DNA of 64,000 bases from Thalassobaculum sp965228445 (GCA_965228445.1 OZ245813.1:1674001-1738000), one strand, 5' to 3'. Numbered from the stretch's first letter, positions 1-9,054 are shown. Notes: generated from the letters alone by a model not told the origin. Numbers and translations: made by a program.

Positions 1-1068
1 GGCCAGGGTGCCGGTCGGATCGAACGCCGGCAGGGTCGGGATCTTGGCCCCGAGATCGACCTGCTTCGGATCCAGCGCCGGCGGATAGTTCTGGCCCTCG
101 GCGACGGCGATGGAGGTCTCCGGCGCCAGCATGAAGTTCAGCAGCTCCTCGCAGGGCTCCATCGGCGATCCCTTCATGACGAACAGGCATTCCTGCCAGC
201 CGTAACCGTTCGGCGGGTCCATGTAGCCGATGTCGTGGCCCTGCTCCTGCAGCGCGTAGATCCGGCCGGACCAGCCCTCGGTGACGTAGATCTCCTCCTC
301 GGCCAGCAGGCTCATCAGCTCCGCGCCCGAGCCCCAGTACTTCAGCGACAGGTCGCGATGGGCGCGGATCGCGTCCCAGACCGCGTCCATGTCGGTGGCG
401 TTGTTCGGATCCTGGCCGGTCTGCAGCGCGCCGAACCAGATCCGGGTGCGCCAGTCGCCCCAGCCCGAGATCTTGTCCTTCAGCTTCTCGTCGATGAGGA
501 TCTTGGCACCCTTCTCCTTCATCTCGTCGTCGGAGATGTGCTTGCGGTTATAGGCGATGCCGGTGGTGCCGTAGTCGTAGGGCACGCAGGACAGCTTGCC
601 GTCGGTGACCGCGCGGAACACGTCGACCAGCTTCGGAATGACGTATTTCAGGTTCGGGATGTTGGCCTCGTTGAGCTCCGAGGACAGGCCCAGATTGTGG
701 TAGCGGGCGTAGTCGAAAACCCCGGACAGGTGGGCGATGTTGTACTCGCCGGTCTGGCTCGCCTTGACGCGGGACAGATACTCGTCGCCGCCGCCGAAGG
801 TGCCGTCGACCACCTCGATGCCGGTCTGCTTGGTGTAGGGATCGAAGGCGTGCTTGCGGAACGCCTCGGAGACCACACCGCCCCAGCCGTCGAACCGGAC
901 CTGGCTGACATCGGCCGCCAGGGCGTTGCGGGCGAACGGGGTGTGCACGCCACAGGCCAGACCGGCCGCGCCGATCAGGCCGAGAAAGCCGCGCCGGTCG
1001 AGATCGCCGTTCATGTAGCGCTCGCGCAGGCGCTCCAGGCGGGTCGTGGTGTCCATCTTGTCGGTCAT
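1..1068 (-). CDS. ABC transporter substrate-binding protein, spermidine/putrescine type (3' end cut by window edge)
   Basis: Periplasmic binding protein of the PotD/PotF class, expected to deliver a polyamine or similar cation to the two permeases encoded just upstream. The 356 visible residues start at an ATG preceded by CAGGAG 8 bases upstream. The N-terminus has a twin-arginine export signal: RRGFLG near residues 25-30 followed by a hydrophobic Gly/Ala/Leu stretch, so export folded by Tat is likely. The mature part has the usual features of extracellular binding protein family 1. The C-terminus and the stop codon lie beyond position 1, where an ATPase gene may also lie, since none is present here. 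The substrate cannot be fixed from sequence alone. Confidence 0.88.
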   Translation of the reverse strand, partial: MTDKMDTTTRLERLRERYMNGDLDRRGFLGLIGAAGLACGVHTPFARNALAADVSQVRFDGWGGVVSEAFRKHAFDPYTKQTGIEVVDGTFGGGDEYLSRVKASQTGEYNIAHLSGVFDYARYHNLGLSSELNEANIPNLKYVIPKLVDVFRAVTDGKLSCVPYDYGTTGIAYNRKHISDDEMKEKGAKILIDEKLKDKISGWGDWRTRIWFGALQTGQDPNNATDMDAVWDAIRAHRDLSLKYWGSGAELMSLLAEEEIYVTEGWSGRIYALQEQGHDIGYMDPPNGYGWQECLFVMKGSPMEPCEELLNFMLAPETSIAVAEGQNYPPALDPKQVDLGAKIPTLPAFDPTGTLA

Positions 1069-1108
1069 GAAGCTCTCCTGTGGGTTCTTTTAAAGGCGGA
1101 AATCGCTG

Positions 1109-1912
1109 TCAGCCCCCGCTGCGTTGGGCAAGGCGTCGGGCCACCGCCGCTCCCAACAGCGGCAGACCGACGGTCATCACGATCATCACCGTGCCGAGCG
1201 CGTTGATCTCCGGAGAGATCGAGTTGCGGAGCATGGCGAAGATCTGGGTGGGGATGGTCTCGACCCCACCGGGCTTCCAGAACAGGGTGCCGGTGATGTC
1301 GTCGAAGCTGATGGTGAAGGCGAACAGCGCGCCCGCCAGCACCGCCGGCAGCATCAGCGGCAGGGTGATCTGGAAGAAGGTCTGGACCGGGTTGGCTCCC
1401 AGGCTCAGGGCCGCCTCCTCGACCTCGCGCTTGATGCCGACCAGGCGCGCCTGGACCACGAGAATGACGAAGGGCAGGGTGAAGATGACGTGGCCGAAGA
1501 GCAGCAGGGCGAAGCTCTTGTGGATGCCGAGGAAGTTGAGGAACAGCAGCAGCGCCACCGCCAGCACGACCTCCGGCACCAGGATCGGCGCGATCAGCAG
1601 GGTCGAGATCGCGTTCGCGCCGGGCACCCGGTAGCGGACGAGCGCCAGGCTGGCGAGCACGCCCAGCGTGGTGGAGATGACGGACGTCAGCAGGCCGAGC
1701 ACGATGGACGTCTCGAAGGCCCGCAGGATCGCCTCGTTCTCCGCCAGCTCGACGAACCAGCGGAACGACACGCCGGTCATCGGGAAGCTGCCGAATTGGC
1801 TGGCGTTGAAGCTGAGCAGCACCACGACCGCCACCGGCAGGAACATGAAGACATAGACCAGCAGCGCCCAGCCGCGGATCAGGTGCCAGCCGAGGCCGCT
1901 CGTGCTCCGCAT
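1109..1912 (-). CDS. ABC transporter permease, PotC-like
   Basis: Inner-membrane permease of 267 residues, second of the pair that forms the channel of the polyamine-type importer. Its start ATG shares one base with the stop codon of the preceding permease (TGATG), so the two are translationally coupled. Hydrophobic segments begin at about residue 13 and recur to the C-terminus, consistent with six transmembrane helices. The cytoplasmic EAA loop that docks on the ATPase is visible as EEAALSLGANPVQTF in the second half. Length and layout are normal for PotC/PotI. The binding-protein gene follows 40 bases downstream. Confidence 0.9.
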   Translation of the reverse strand: MRSTSGLGWHLIRGWALLVYVFMFLPVAVVVLLSFNASQFGSFPMTGVSFRWFVELAENEAILRAFETSIVLGLLTSVISTTLGVLASLALVRYRVPGANAISTLLIAPILVPEVVLAVALLLFLNFLGIHKSFALLLFGHVIFTLPFVILVVQARLVGIKREVEEAALSLGANPVQTFFQITLPLMLPAVLAGALFAFTISFDDITGTLFWKPGGVETIPTQIFAMLRNSISPEINALGTVMIVMTVGLPLLGAAVARRLAQRSGG

Positions 1913-2778
1913 CACCCGAGCCCCTTCATGAGCTGGGCCATGCCCAGATACCGGTTGTAGATCGCCACCAGCAGGCCGAGCACGACCAGCAGCATCAGGC
2001 TCAGCGCCGAGCCCAGCGGCCAGTTGAGCTGGGTGATGATGGCCTCGAACACCAGGTTGGCGAACATGGCGTCGCGCGGCCCGCCCAGGACCAGCGGCGT
2101 GATGTAGGTGCCGGCGCCCAGGACGAAGCACAGCAGCCCGCCGGCGGCGAGGCCCGGCAGGGACAGCGGCAGGGTGACCTGCAGGAACGCCTCCCACCGG
2201 CTGGCGCCCAGCGAGGTCGCCGCCTCCTCCAGCGTCGTGTCGATGCCGTCGAGGCTGACATAGACGTTGAGGATCATGAACGGCAGCAGGAAGTGGACGA
2301 GGCCCAGGATCACCGTCGGCTCGTTGTAGAGCATCTGGATCGGTTCGGAGATCAGCCCTGTCCACATCAGGAAGGTGTTCAGCGCGCCGGACACCCCGAG
2401 GATGTTGATCCAGCTCATCGTCCGGATGATGTAGCTGATCCAGAACGGCAGCATCAGGAGCAGCAGCAGGATCGCCTTGTTGCCGCGCGACCGGGCGATG
2501 AAATAGGCCGCCGGGTAGCCCATCAGCGCGCAGACCAGCGTGGTGATCGCGGCGATGCGCAGGGTGGAGATCAGGATGTCGCGGTAGAACCGGTCGGTCA
2601 GCGCCTCGTGCCAGTTGTCGAGGAAGAAACCGACCTGATCGGCGCCCGAGGCGGTGCGCAACCAGAAGCTGTAGATCACGATGAAGAGCAGCGGCACGAA
2701 CAGGAGCAGCCCGACGGCGGTCAGGGCCGGCGACAGAAGAATCCAGGGCTGGCGGGCCTCGCGGGCTTCAACCGACAT
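1912..2778 (-). CDS. ABC transporter permease, PotB-like
   Basis: First gene of the importer operon, 288 residues, inner-membrane permease of the PotB/PotH class. The N-terminus is short and polar, followed by a strong membrane helix (about residues 13-38) and a further set spread to the C-terminus. The EAA motif for ATPase contact is present as LEEAATSLGASRWEAF near residue 185. It diverges from a LysR-type gene across a 94-base region holding an imperfect palindrome, so that regulator probably controls this operon. The order is permease, permease, binding protein; no ATPase gene is in view. Confidence 0.9.
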   Translation of the reverse strand: MSVEAREARQPWILLSPALTAVGLLLFVPLLFIVIYSFWLRTASGADQVGFFLDNWHEALTDRFYRDILISTLRIAAITTLVCALMGYPAAYFIARSRGNKAILLLLLMLPFWISYIIRTMSWINILGVSGALNTFLMWTGLISEPIQMLYNEPTVILGLVHFLLPFMILNVYVSLDGIDTTLEEAATSLGASRWEAFLQVTLPLSLPGLAAGGLLCFVLGAGTYITPLVLGGPRDAMFANLVFEAIITQLNWPLGSALSLMLLVVLGLLVAIYNRYLGMAQLMKGLG

Positions 2779-2832
2779 CCATCAGCTTTCGTTGCTGTGA
2801 GCCGGCAAAGCTTGCGAAGTCCCCGGCCATAG

Positions 2833-2868
2833 TTCAAATAGATATGGCGTATTCTGAATATAGCTGAA
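2833..2868. promoter_or_regulatory. Candidate LysR operator between the PotB-like and LysR genes
   Basis: A 36-base imperfect palindrome with outer ends TTCA and TGAA and inner ATAT repeats. Eight of the twelve bases in each arm are symmetrical. It is AT-rich in an otherwise GC-rich area and lies in the divergent promoter region, where LysR-type regulators normally bind. The assignment is inference. Confidence 0.4.
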
Positions 2869-2872
2869 ATCA

Positions 2873-3877
2873 ATGGCCGATCCCGACCAGCGTCCAGACC
2901 GCCACCCAGATCCTCGCCCGGACCCTCGCCAGCAACCCGACCGGGTCGCCCGCGAACTCGACTGGAACCTGCTGCGAACCTTCGTGGTGCTGGCGGAGAG
3001 CCGGTCGATCACCGAAGCGGCACAGCGGCTCAGCCTGAAGCAGCCCTCGGTCTCTACCGCCTTGAAGCGGTTGGAGGATCGGCTCGACCGCCGGCTGATC
3101 GACCGCTCGCCGGGTCGGTACGCCCTGACCGAGGCGGGCCAGCTGCTCTACCAGGCCGCGCTGGAGATCCACGGCTCGGTGCTGCGGCTGTCCACCCTGA
3201 TGCGCGAGATGACCGATGAGATCCGCGGTCACGTCACCATCGCCGTGGCGAGCCATGTGGTCTGTCCGCTGTTCGACCGGGTGCTGGCCGAGTTCCATCG
3301 CGCCAATCCCGGGATCAGCCTCTCCCTCGACGTGCTGTCCAGCGCCGACGCGGTGTCCGAGGTGTTGGCCAAGCGCGCCTCCTTCGCTATCTGCCTGGTG
3401 CGCGAGCCGAACCCCCAGCTCGAATACGAGCAGCTCTACCGCGAGTTCTTCGGGCTGTTCTGTGGGCCGTATCACAGCCTGTTCGGCCGCACCGACCTGA
3501 CGCTGGCGGATCTCGCCGGACACAACTCGGTCAGTTTCGAGACCGACCGCCTGCATGACGCCCTGAAGCCGGTCACGCTGATGCGCGCCCAGGCCGAGCT
3601 TGGCCAGCGGATCACCGGGATGTCGAGCAACCTGGAGGAGGTCACGCGGATGATCTTCACCGGTCTCGGCATCGGTCCGCTGCCGGTGCATGTGGCCGCC
3701 CGCGACGTGGCCGACGGCCGGCTGTGGCAGGTGCCGCCCTACGACCCGCTGCCGGCGATCGACGTCTATCTGGTCTGGAACCCGAAGACGGCGAAGAACC
3801 GGGCAGAGGAGCTGCTGCTCGCCGCCCTGCGCGACGCGATCGCCACCACGCCGCTGGACGAGCGCACCTACCGCTAG
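2873..3877 (+). CDS. LysR-family transcriptional regulator
   Basis: A 334-residue LysR-type regulator. The N-terminal winged helix-turn-helix spans about residues 29-88 (LDWNLLRTFVVLAESRSITE, then the recognition helix around QPSVSTALKRLE). A proline/arginine-rich leader of about 27 residues precedes it, so a slightly later start is possible. The remainder is the effector-binding domain of two Rossmann-like lobes. It is divergent from the polyamine-type ABC operon and probably regulates that operon and itself. The inducer is unknown. Confidence 0.9.
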   Translation: MADPDQRPDRHPDPRPDPRQQPDRVARELDWNLLRTFVVLAESRSITEAAQRLSLKQPSVSTALKRLEDRLDRRLIDRSPGRYALTEAGQLLYQAALEIHGSVLRLSTLMREMTDEIRGHVTIAVASHVVCPLFDRVLAEFHRANPGISLSLDVLSSADAVSEVLAKRASFAICLVREPNPQLEYEQLYREFFGLFCGPYHSLFGRTDLTLADLAGHNSVSFETDRLHDALKPVTLMRAQAELGQRITGMSSNLEEVTRMIFTGLGIGPLPVHVAARDVADGRLWQVPPYDPLPAIDVYLVWNPKTAKNRAEELLLAALRDAIATTPLDERTYR

Positions 3878-3918
3878 AGCAACTCACGATCAGTCTGCCC
3901 CGTTCGTGCTCTGGGACG

Positions 3919-4497
3919 TCAGTCGGCCAGGGCCTGGTCGAGGAGGCCCTGCGCCATGGCCTTCGCGGTCTTCGCGGCTTCCGGCATGCCCCGGACCTGG
4001 GCGGTGACGATGGCCCCCTCCTTCAGCAGGGCGAGCTGTTCCGCCAGCCCCTGGGGGTCGACCGCACCCGCCTCGGTGCACAGCTTTGTCAGGTAGTCGA
4101 CGATCAGCCGCTTGTGCTCGCAGGACGAGCGATGGGCCGGGTGATCGGCATCGCCGAATTCGCCGGCGGCGTTGATGAAGAGGCAGCCGGAGAAGCCCAG
4201 TCCCTTGAAGGCGCCGCCCTCGAACCATTCTTCCAGCGCGTCGAACATCGCCAGCAACCGCTCGCGCGGATCGGCCGACGCCCGCTCCATCTCCCCCATC
4301 AGCCAGTTGCGGAACTGCTCGTCGCGCCGGTGCAGCGCGGCCAGGATCAGTTCGTCCTTGGAGCGGAAGTGCTTGTAGAGGGTCATCTTCGCCACCCCAG
4401 CCTCGGCCAGGACCTTGTCAATCCCGGTGGCATGAAAGCCCTGGGCATAGAACAGGCGCAGGGCGGTATCGACGAGTTCGTCGCGGCGGGATTTCAC
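3919..4497 (-). CDS. TetR-family transcriptional regulator
   Basis: A 192-residue repressor of the TetR/AcrR family. The N-terminal helix-turn-helix is clear in residues 1-50, with the typical GIDKVLAEAGVAKMTLYKHF core. The C-terminal all-helical part would bind the ligand; a cysteine near the middle (FSGCLF) and a second in SSCEHKR are conspicuous, but no redox role can be shown. It diverges from an AhpD-like gene, with two nearly identical operator palindromes between them. This arrangement suggests repression of both genes, with relief by an oxidised or electrophilic compound as one plausible trigger. Confidence 0.92.
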   Translation of the reverse strand: MKSRRDELVDTALRLFYAQGFHATGIDKVLAEAGVAKMTLYKHFRSKDELILAALHRRDEQFRNWLMGEMERASADPRERLLAMFDALEEWFEGGAFKGLGFSGCLFINAAGEFGDADHPAHRSSCEHKRLIVDYLTKLCTEAGAVDPQGLAEQLALLKEGAIVTAQVRGMPEAAKTAKAMAQGLLDQALAD

Positions 4498-4534
4498 GGC
4501 GCAGGCTCCTTGGCTGGGCTATCCGCACAGTATT

Positions 4535-4546
4535 CAGACAGGTCTG
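4535..4546. promoter_or_regulatory. TetR operator, site 1
   Basis: CAGACAGGTCTG, a palindrome with five-base arms, lying 38 bases upstream of the tetR start. The same core occurs inverted at 4628-4639, with matching flanks (ATA and GNAT), which strongly suggests one protein recognises both. Confidence 0.7.
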
Positions 4547-4627
4547 TATATAATTCACATCCCCGTGAGGCAAAGAGGAAACCCGCAAAACAGCGTTCTT
4601 GCCGGATTCTGCCGTCTTGAAAATAGA

Positions 4628-4639
4628 CAGACCTGTCTG
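4628..4639. promoter_or_regulatory. TetR operator, site 2
   Basis: CAGACCTGTCTG, the reverse complement of site 1, within the larger palindrome AGACAG-AC-CTGTCT at 4626-4639. It lies 52 bases before the AhpD-like start, close to where its promoter should be. Confidence 0.7.
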
Positions 4640-4691
4640 TATCTCACCGATCACCGCAACGGCGCATCGGCGCCCATCAAGGAGATCCCCA

Positions 4692-5240
4692 ATGACCCGC
4701 ATCCCGCTCCCCGCCTCGATCGACGCCGCCCCGGCCGCCGCCCAGCCGCTGCTGGAGGGCGTGAAGAAGATGCTCGGCAGCGTGCCGAACCTGTTTCGTC
4801 TCACCGCGACCAGCCCGGCGGCGCTGGAGGGCTATCTCGGCCTGAACGGCGCGCTGGCCAAGGGCGCCCTGAAGCCGCAGACCCGTGAGCGCATCGCCCT
4901 GGCGGTGGCCGAGATCAACGGCTGCGACTACTGCCTGTCGGCGCACACCTATCTGGGCAAGAACCTGGCGAAGCTGGACGATGCCGAGATCGCCGCGAAC
5001 CGCGCCGGCGGCTCCAACGATCCGACGGCCGACGCCGCCGTCCGCTTCGCGGTGAAGCTGGTGCAGCAGCGCGGCCGGGTGAGCGACGCCGATGTCTCCG
5101 CGGTTCGGATGGCCGGCTATGGCGACGACGAGATCGTGGAGATCGTCGCCCATGTCGCGCTGAACACGCTGACTAACTACCTGAACGAGGCGTTCGGCAC
5201 CCCGATCGACTTCCCCGCGGTGCGCGCCAGCGCCGCCTGA
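4692..5240 (+). CDS. Carboxymuconolactone decarboxylase / AhpD-family peroxidase-like protein
   Basis: A 182-residue protein of the AhpD-like fold. The start at 4692 is chosen because AAGGAG lies 7 bases upstream; an in-frame upstream ATG at 4599 would run through the operator region. The redox motif CDYCLSAH (about residues 79-86) matches the CxxC...H active site of alkylhydroperoxidase AhpD-like enzymes, so a thiol peroxidase or reductase role is likely rather than decarboxylation. Divergence from a TetR gene with shared operators suggests substrate-inducible detoxification. A strong terminator hairpin follows at once. Confidence 0.85.
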   Translation: MTRIPLPASIDAAPAAAQPLLEGVKKMLGSVPNLFRLTATSPAALEGYLGLNGALAKGALKPQTRERIALAVAEINGCDYCLSAHTYLGKNLAKLDDAEIAANRAGGSNDPTADAAVRFAVKLVQQRGRVSDADVSAVRMAGYGDDEIVEIVAHVALNTLTNYLNEAFGTPIDFPAVRASAA

Positions 5241-5246
5241 CGCGCC

Positions 5247-5286
5247 GGCGTGCCGCGGGCCGACGCGATCGCGCCCGCGGCACGCC
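5247..5286 (+). terminator. Hairpin terminator after the AhpD-like gene
   Basis: A perfect 14-base inverted repeat (GGCGTGCCGCGGGC and its complement) with a 12-base loop begins 7 bases after the stop codon. The bases after it (CCCCTTCTTC) are only weakly T-rich, but stem strength argues for transcription termination. Confidence 0.65.
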
Positions 5287-5316
5287 GCCCCTTCTTCAGC
5301 AACGCGGAGACCGGCG

Positions 5317-5781
5317 ATGAGCCGTCCACCCCTCCCTCCCTTCGACGCGGATACGGCGGCGATCAAAGTTCGCAAGGCCGAAGACGCCTGGAACGGGCGG
5401 TGCCCGGAACAGGTGTCGCTTGCCTATACGCCCGACAGCCAGTGGCGGAACCGGGCGGAGATCTTCGCCGGGCGCGACCGGATCGTTGAGTTCCTGACCC
5501 GCAAATGGGCCCGCGAGCACGACTATCGCCTGATCAAGGAGCTCTGGGCCTATTCCGGCGACCGCATCGCCGTCCGCTTCGCCTACGAGTACCGCGACGA
5601 CAGCGGGTCCTGGTTCCGCGCCTACGGCAACGAGAACTGGGAGTTCGCGCCCGACGGCCTGATGCACCGCCGGATCGCCTCGATCAACGACCTTTCCATC
5701 GGCGAGGACGCGCGGCTGTTCCACTGGCCGCTCGGTCCCCGTCCGGACGGTCATCCCGGACTGTCGGACCTCGGTCTGTAG
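5317..5781 (+). CDS. NTF2-like / DUF1348 family protein
   Basis: A 154-residue cytoplasmic protein resembling DUF1348, a family of the NTF2/SnoaL fold. Recognisable features are the opening AIKVRKAEDAWNG, the WRNRAEIFAGRDRIVEFL segment, the KELWAYSGDRIAVRFAYE strand pair and the C-terminal HWPLGPRP. Length is normal for the family. These proteins usually have a small pocket but no assigned reaction. It lies after a strong hairpin, so it is probably transcribed separately from the AhpD-like gene. Function is unknown; a stress-linked role is inference from its neighbours. Confidence 0.8.
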   Translation: MSRPPLPPFDADTAAIKVRKAEDAWNGRCPEQVSLAYTPDSQWRNRAEIFAGRDRIVEFLTRKWAREHDYRLIKELWAYSGDRIAVRFAYEYRDDSGSWFRAYGNENWEFAPDGLMHRRIASINDLSIGEDARLFHWPLGPRPDGHPGLSDLGL

Positions 5782-6043
5782 CGCCCAGCCGGCGCTCCAG
5801 GCCCGCAATCCCACGGTCACACCCTCAAAAACGGACAAAAAGACGTAATTCCGGAACGCGCTGTACGGCGGACGGATCCGGTTACGGGCAGCTTTGTTGG
5901 CGTTCTCGACAAAGATCAGGCCCGACAATGGCGACACAGACCGAGGATGGAGGGCTGCCGGACGGCACGCGACCGTGGCCCGGTTCGACGATCCCCCTCC
6001 ACCGTCAGCGTCCAGATGTCGGGCCCCGGAACGGGAGTCCGCG

Positions 6044-8962
6044 ATGGTAGCCTTCACCCTGACAACCGGTGCCGATGCGCCGAGCCTGTCGACCGGCGGC
6101 GATACGGTGACCGGATCGCAGGCCGGCAGCCTGAATGCCGGCGACACGATCGACGGCCTTGCCGGCGCCGACACGCTGACCCTGTCGGCCGCCCAGACCG
6201 TGATCTTCGGGGCTGCGACCCTCACCAACTTCGAGACCGTGACCGTCACCGCCGGCGCCCAGGCGATCACCAGCCATGACGCCACGGTGGCCGCCGGCCA
6301 GAGCCTGAGCGTGGACGCGTCGGCCAGCGCCGCCACCCTCTCCTGGAACGGGTCGGCGGAGACCGACGGCAGCTTCACGCTGATCGGCACCGACCAGACC
6401 GACACCCTGATCGGCGGCGCGGGTAACGACGTCCTCTCCGGCAATGTCGGCGGCGACAGGCTCAGCGGCGGCGCGGGCAACGACACCGTCACCTACGGCA
6501 ACGAGGCCGCGGACGACGACACGCTCGACGGCGGTGCCGGAACCGACATGATCCGGGTCACCAACTACGGCGACTTCACTGATGTCGGCTCCATCACCGG
6601 CTTCGAGGTTATCTCGGTCTCCTCCGGCGCCACGGCGGTCTTCGCCGATGTCTTCGGCGGCACCACCACCGCGCTGGTCGGCGAGGGAACCTTCGGCTTC
6701 TACGCGCGCAGCAGCACCAGCCTCGACCTCAGCACTCTGGACATCAGCGGGCTGACGGCCGAGACCTCGACCGTCTCCCTGGCGGCCTATGACACCGACT
6801 CGGTCTCGCTGATCGCGCCGACCGGATTTGCCGTCAGCATGGGCGGCCAGACCGGCAACGACATGCTGCGCGGCAGCTCCAAGCAGGACTCCATCACCGG
6901 CGGCGGCGGCAACGACACCCTCAGCGGCGGCGGCGACGATGATTCCCTCACCGGCGGCAGCGGCAACGACGTGCTGTATGGCGGCGCCGGGGAGGACAAC
7001 CTCAGCGGCGGCAGCGACAACGACCTTTTGAGCGGCGGCGGCGGCAACGACGAGCTCTCCGGCGAAGCGGGCGACGACCGGCTGGTCGGCGGCACCGGCG
7101 ACGATTTTCTCACCGGAGGCGCCGGCGCCGACACCCTGCTGGGCGAGACAGGCGAGGACTCGCTGTCCGGCGGCGACGGCAACGACGTGCTGAGCGGCGG
7201 CGACGGGGACGACCTGCTCTGCGGCGAGGCCGGCGACGACCGGGTGGCCGGCGGCGCCGGCGACGACGAACTGTGCGGCGGCGGCGGCAACGACACCGTT
7301 GCCGGCGGCACCGGGGCGGACGACATCGGCGGCGGGGGCGGCGCCGACCTGCTCTCCGGCGGCACGGGCAACGACACGCTCACCGGCGGAAGCGGCGCGG
7401 ACACCCTGTCCGGCGGCGCCGGCAGCGACTACTTCGTGATCGGCGACGGCGACACGGTCGCCGACTGGGAGACCGGCGACTTCCTCGCGCTGATCGGCGC
7501 CTCCGGCCTCACCGCCGAGGGCATCACCCGAAACGGCAACACCCTCTCCTTCGACACCGACGGCAACGGCAGCGCCGACGTGACCATCACCGCATCCGGG
7601 TTGGCGTCGGGCGCACGTTTCACCGTGACCGCCGAGACCGGATACAAGAGCGTCACCTACACCGCCCCCGCCTCCTCCGGCGGATCCTCCGACAACGGCA
7701 GCAGCGGCGGCGGCCTGTCGGTCAGCGACAACGCGGCTCAGCCGGGCCAGGCCGGCCCCACCCGGGTCCTGACCAACAACGGCCAGACCACCGGCTCGGC
7801 CGCCATCGTCGAGAACACCGGCAACAACGGCAACACCGTCACCGCGGTCCTGCCCGGCGGCACGTCGATGACCGCGACCGGACCGGCCGAAGCCCAGAGC
7901 GGCACCTCGGCCATGTCCACCCTGGTGGCGGCGATCGAGGCGCGCGGCCCGCTCGGCCCGGATCCGGTGGTGGCGAGCGCCCGCAGCTATCTGGAGACCC
8001 TGGCCGGGACCACCAGGCTGGACGTGCGGACGATCGTGCCGTCGGCCGGCTCCGCCGCCCCGGCGCAGCCCTTCGTGATTTCCGGGACCACGCCGTCCGG
8101 CGCCGGCTCCCAGGCCGAAGCCTTCGTGCTCGACGTCTCCTCCCTGCCGAGCGGCAGTTCGGTCCATCTCGACAACATCGAGTTCGTCTCGGTGATCGGC
8201 AGCGCGTCGATCGTCGGCGGCGACGGAGACAACTACGCCGTGGGTGACGACGCGGCCCAGTACATCTCGCTCGGCGTGGGCGACGACACGCTGGCCGGCG
8301 GCGGCGGAAACGACATCGTCGGCTCGGGAGCGGGGGTGGACTATCTCCAGGGCGACGGCGGCAACGACATCGTCTTCGGCGGCAGCGAGACCGACACGGT
8401 CCTGGGCGGAGCCAACGAGGACGTGGTCTATGGCAACCAGGGGACCGACCTTCTCTATGGCAACCAGGGGCTCGACACCCTGTACGGCGGCCAGGAGGCC
8501 GACCTCGCCTATGGCGGCCAGCACGCGGACATCGTCTACGGCAATCTCGGCGCGGATACGCTCTACGGGAACCTGGGGGCCGACACCCTGTATGGCGGCC
8601 AGGGCGACGACCTGCTGTACGGCGGGTCGGACGCGCCGGACGCCTATGCCGACATCCTCTACGGCAATCAGGGCAACGACACCCTGATCGCCGGAGAGGG
8701 TGACGACGTGCTGTATGGTGGCGCCGGAGCGGACCGGTTCGAGGTCGGCAGCGACGGCATCGACATCGTCGCCGACTTCTCGGGCGCCGACGGCGACATG
8801 GTTGCCGTGTCGATCACCCTGGACAGGCTGACGGCCGTGCTCGCCGGGGCGGTGACGACCGCCTCGGGCGACGCCGAACTGGATCTGGGGCCCGCCACGG
8901 TGGTGCGCTTCGTCGGCATCGCCGCCGATCAGCTCACGCTTTCCATGTTCGATGTCATCTGA
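6044..8962 (+). CDS. RTX-type calcium-binding repeat protein
   Basis: A 972-residue, very acidic, Gly/Asp-rich protein, expected to be secreted by a type I system and to fold on binding calcium. The start at 6044 has GGGAG upstream. RTX nonapeptides (GGxGNDxLxGG) form a short block near residues 120-165 and a long block near 265-465. A serine/glycine linker lies near 548-560 and a repeat-poor region near 560-715. A C-terminal block (about 720-905) mixes RTX with YGNQG, YGNLG and YGGQ repeats. The end, LSMFDVI, is the acidic-hydrophobic type common at the C-terminus of type I substrates. No secretion genes are in the window. No enzymatic domain is recognised, so a surface or biofilm role is only a guess. 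Confidence 0.88.
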   Translation: MVAFTLTTGADAPSLSTGGDTVTGSQAGSLNAGDTIDGLAGADTLTLSAAQTVIFGAATLTNFETVTVTAGAQAITSHDATVAAGQSLSVDASASAATLSWNGSAETDGSFTLIGTDQTDTLIGGAGNDVLSGNVGGDRLSGGAGNDTVTYGNEAADDDTLDGGAGTDMIRVTNYGDFTDVGSITGFEVISVSSGATAVFADVFGGTTTALVGEGTFGFYARSSTSLDLSTLDISGLTAETSTVSLAAYDTDSVSLIAPTGFAVSMGGQTGNDMLRGSSKQDSITGGGGNDTLSGGGDDDSLTGGSGNDVLYGGAGEDNLSGGSDNDLLSGGGGNDELSGEAGDDRLVGGTGDDFLTGGAGADTLLGETGEDSLSGGDGNDVLSGGDGDDLLCGEAGDDRVAGGAGDDELCGGGGNDTVAGGTGADDIGGGGGADLLSGGTGNDTLTGGSGADTLSGGAGSDYFVIGDGDTVADWETGDFLALIGASGLTAEGITRNGNTLSFDTDGNGSADVTITASGLASGARFTVTAETGYKSVTYTAPASSGGSSDNGSSGGGLSVSDNAAQPGQAGPTRVLTNNGQTTGSAAIVENTGNNGNTVTAVLPGGTSMTATGPAEAQSGTSAMSTLVAAIEARGPLGPDPVVASARSYLETLAGTTRLDVRTIVPSAGSAAPAQPFVISGTTPSGAGSQAEAFVLDVSSLPSGSSVHLDNIEFVSVIGSASIVGGDGDNYAVGDDAAQYISLGVGDDTLAGGGGNDIVGSGAGVDYLQGDGGNDIVFGGSETDTVLGGANEDVVYGNQGTDLLYGNQGLDTLYGGQEADLAYGGQHADIVYGNLGADTLYGNLGADTLYGGQGDDLLYGGSDAPDAYADILYGNQGNDTLIAGEGDDVLYGGAGADRFEVGSDGIDIVADFSGADGDMVAVSITLDRLTAVLAGAVTTASGDAELDLGPATVVRFVGIAADQLTLSMFDVI
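6840..7430 (+). repeat. RTX nonapeptide-coding repeat block
   Basis: Tandem 27-base units encoding GG(A/S/T)G(N/D/A)D-type calcium-binding nonapeptides, about twenty in a row inside the RTX gene. The two-codon theme GGC GGC ... GAC is visible throughout. Confidence 0.85.
8400..8745 (+). repeat. YGNQG / YGGQ repeat block
   Basis: Tandem 27-base units in which the usual SGG of RTX repeats is replaced by YGN or YGG (for example LYGNQGLDT, LYGNLGADT, LYGGQGDDL). The same repeat class ends the other large secreted protein at about 26.95-27.25 kb. Confidence 0.8.
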
Positions 8963-9054
8963 CGGACCGGTGCCGGCCGCTCCGCCGCGGCCCCGTTGCG
9001 GATGCCGGGCTCCGTCCGACGTTCGGCGCGCGCGTGACGGCGACGCGTGAGCGG

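Noticed and set aside
6005..8524. Long open frame on the minus strand opposite the RTX gene (839 residues)
   Set aside because: It mirrors the biased GC repeats of the RTX gene, shows only low-complexity Ala/Val/Gly sequence and has no ribosome site.
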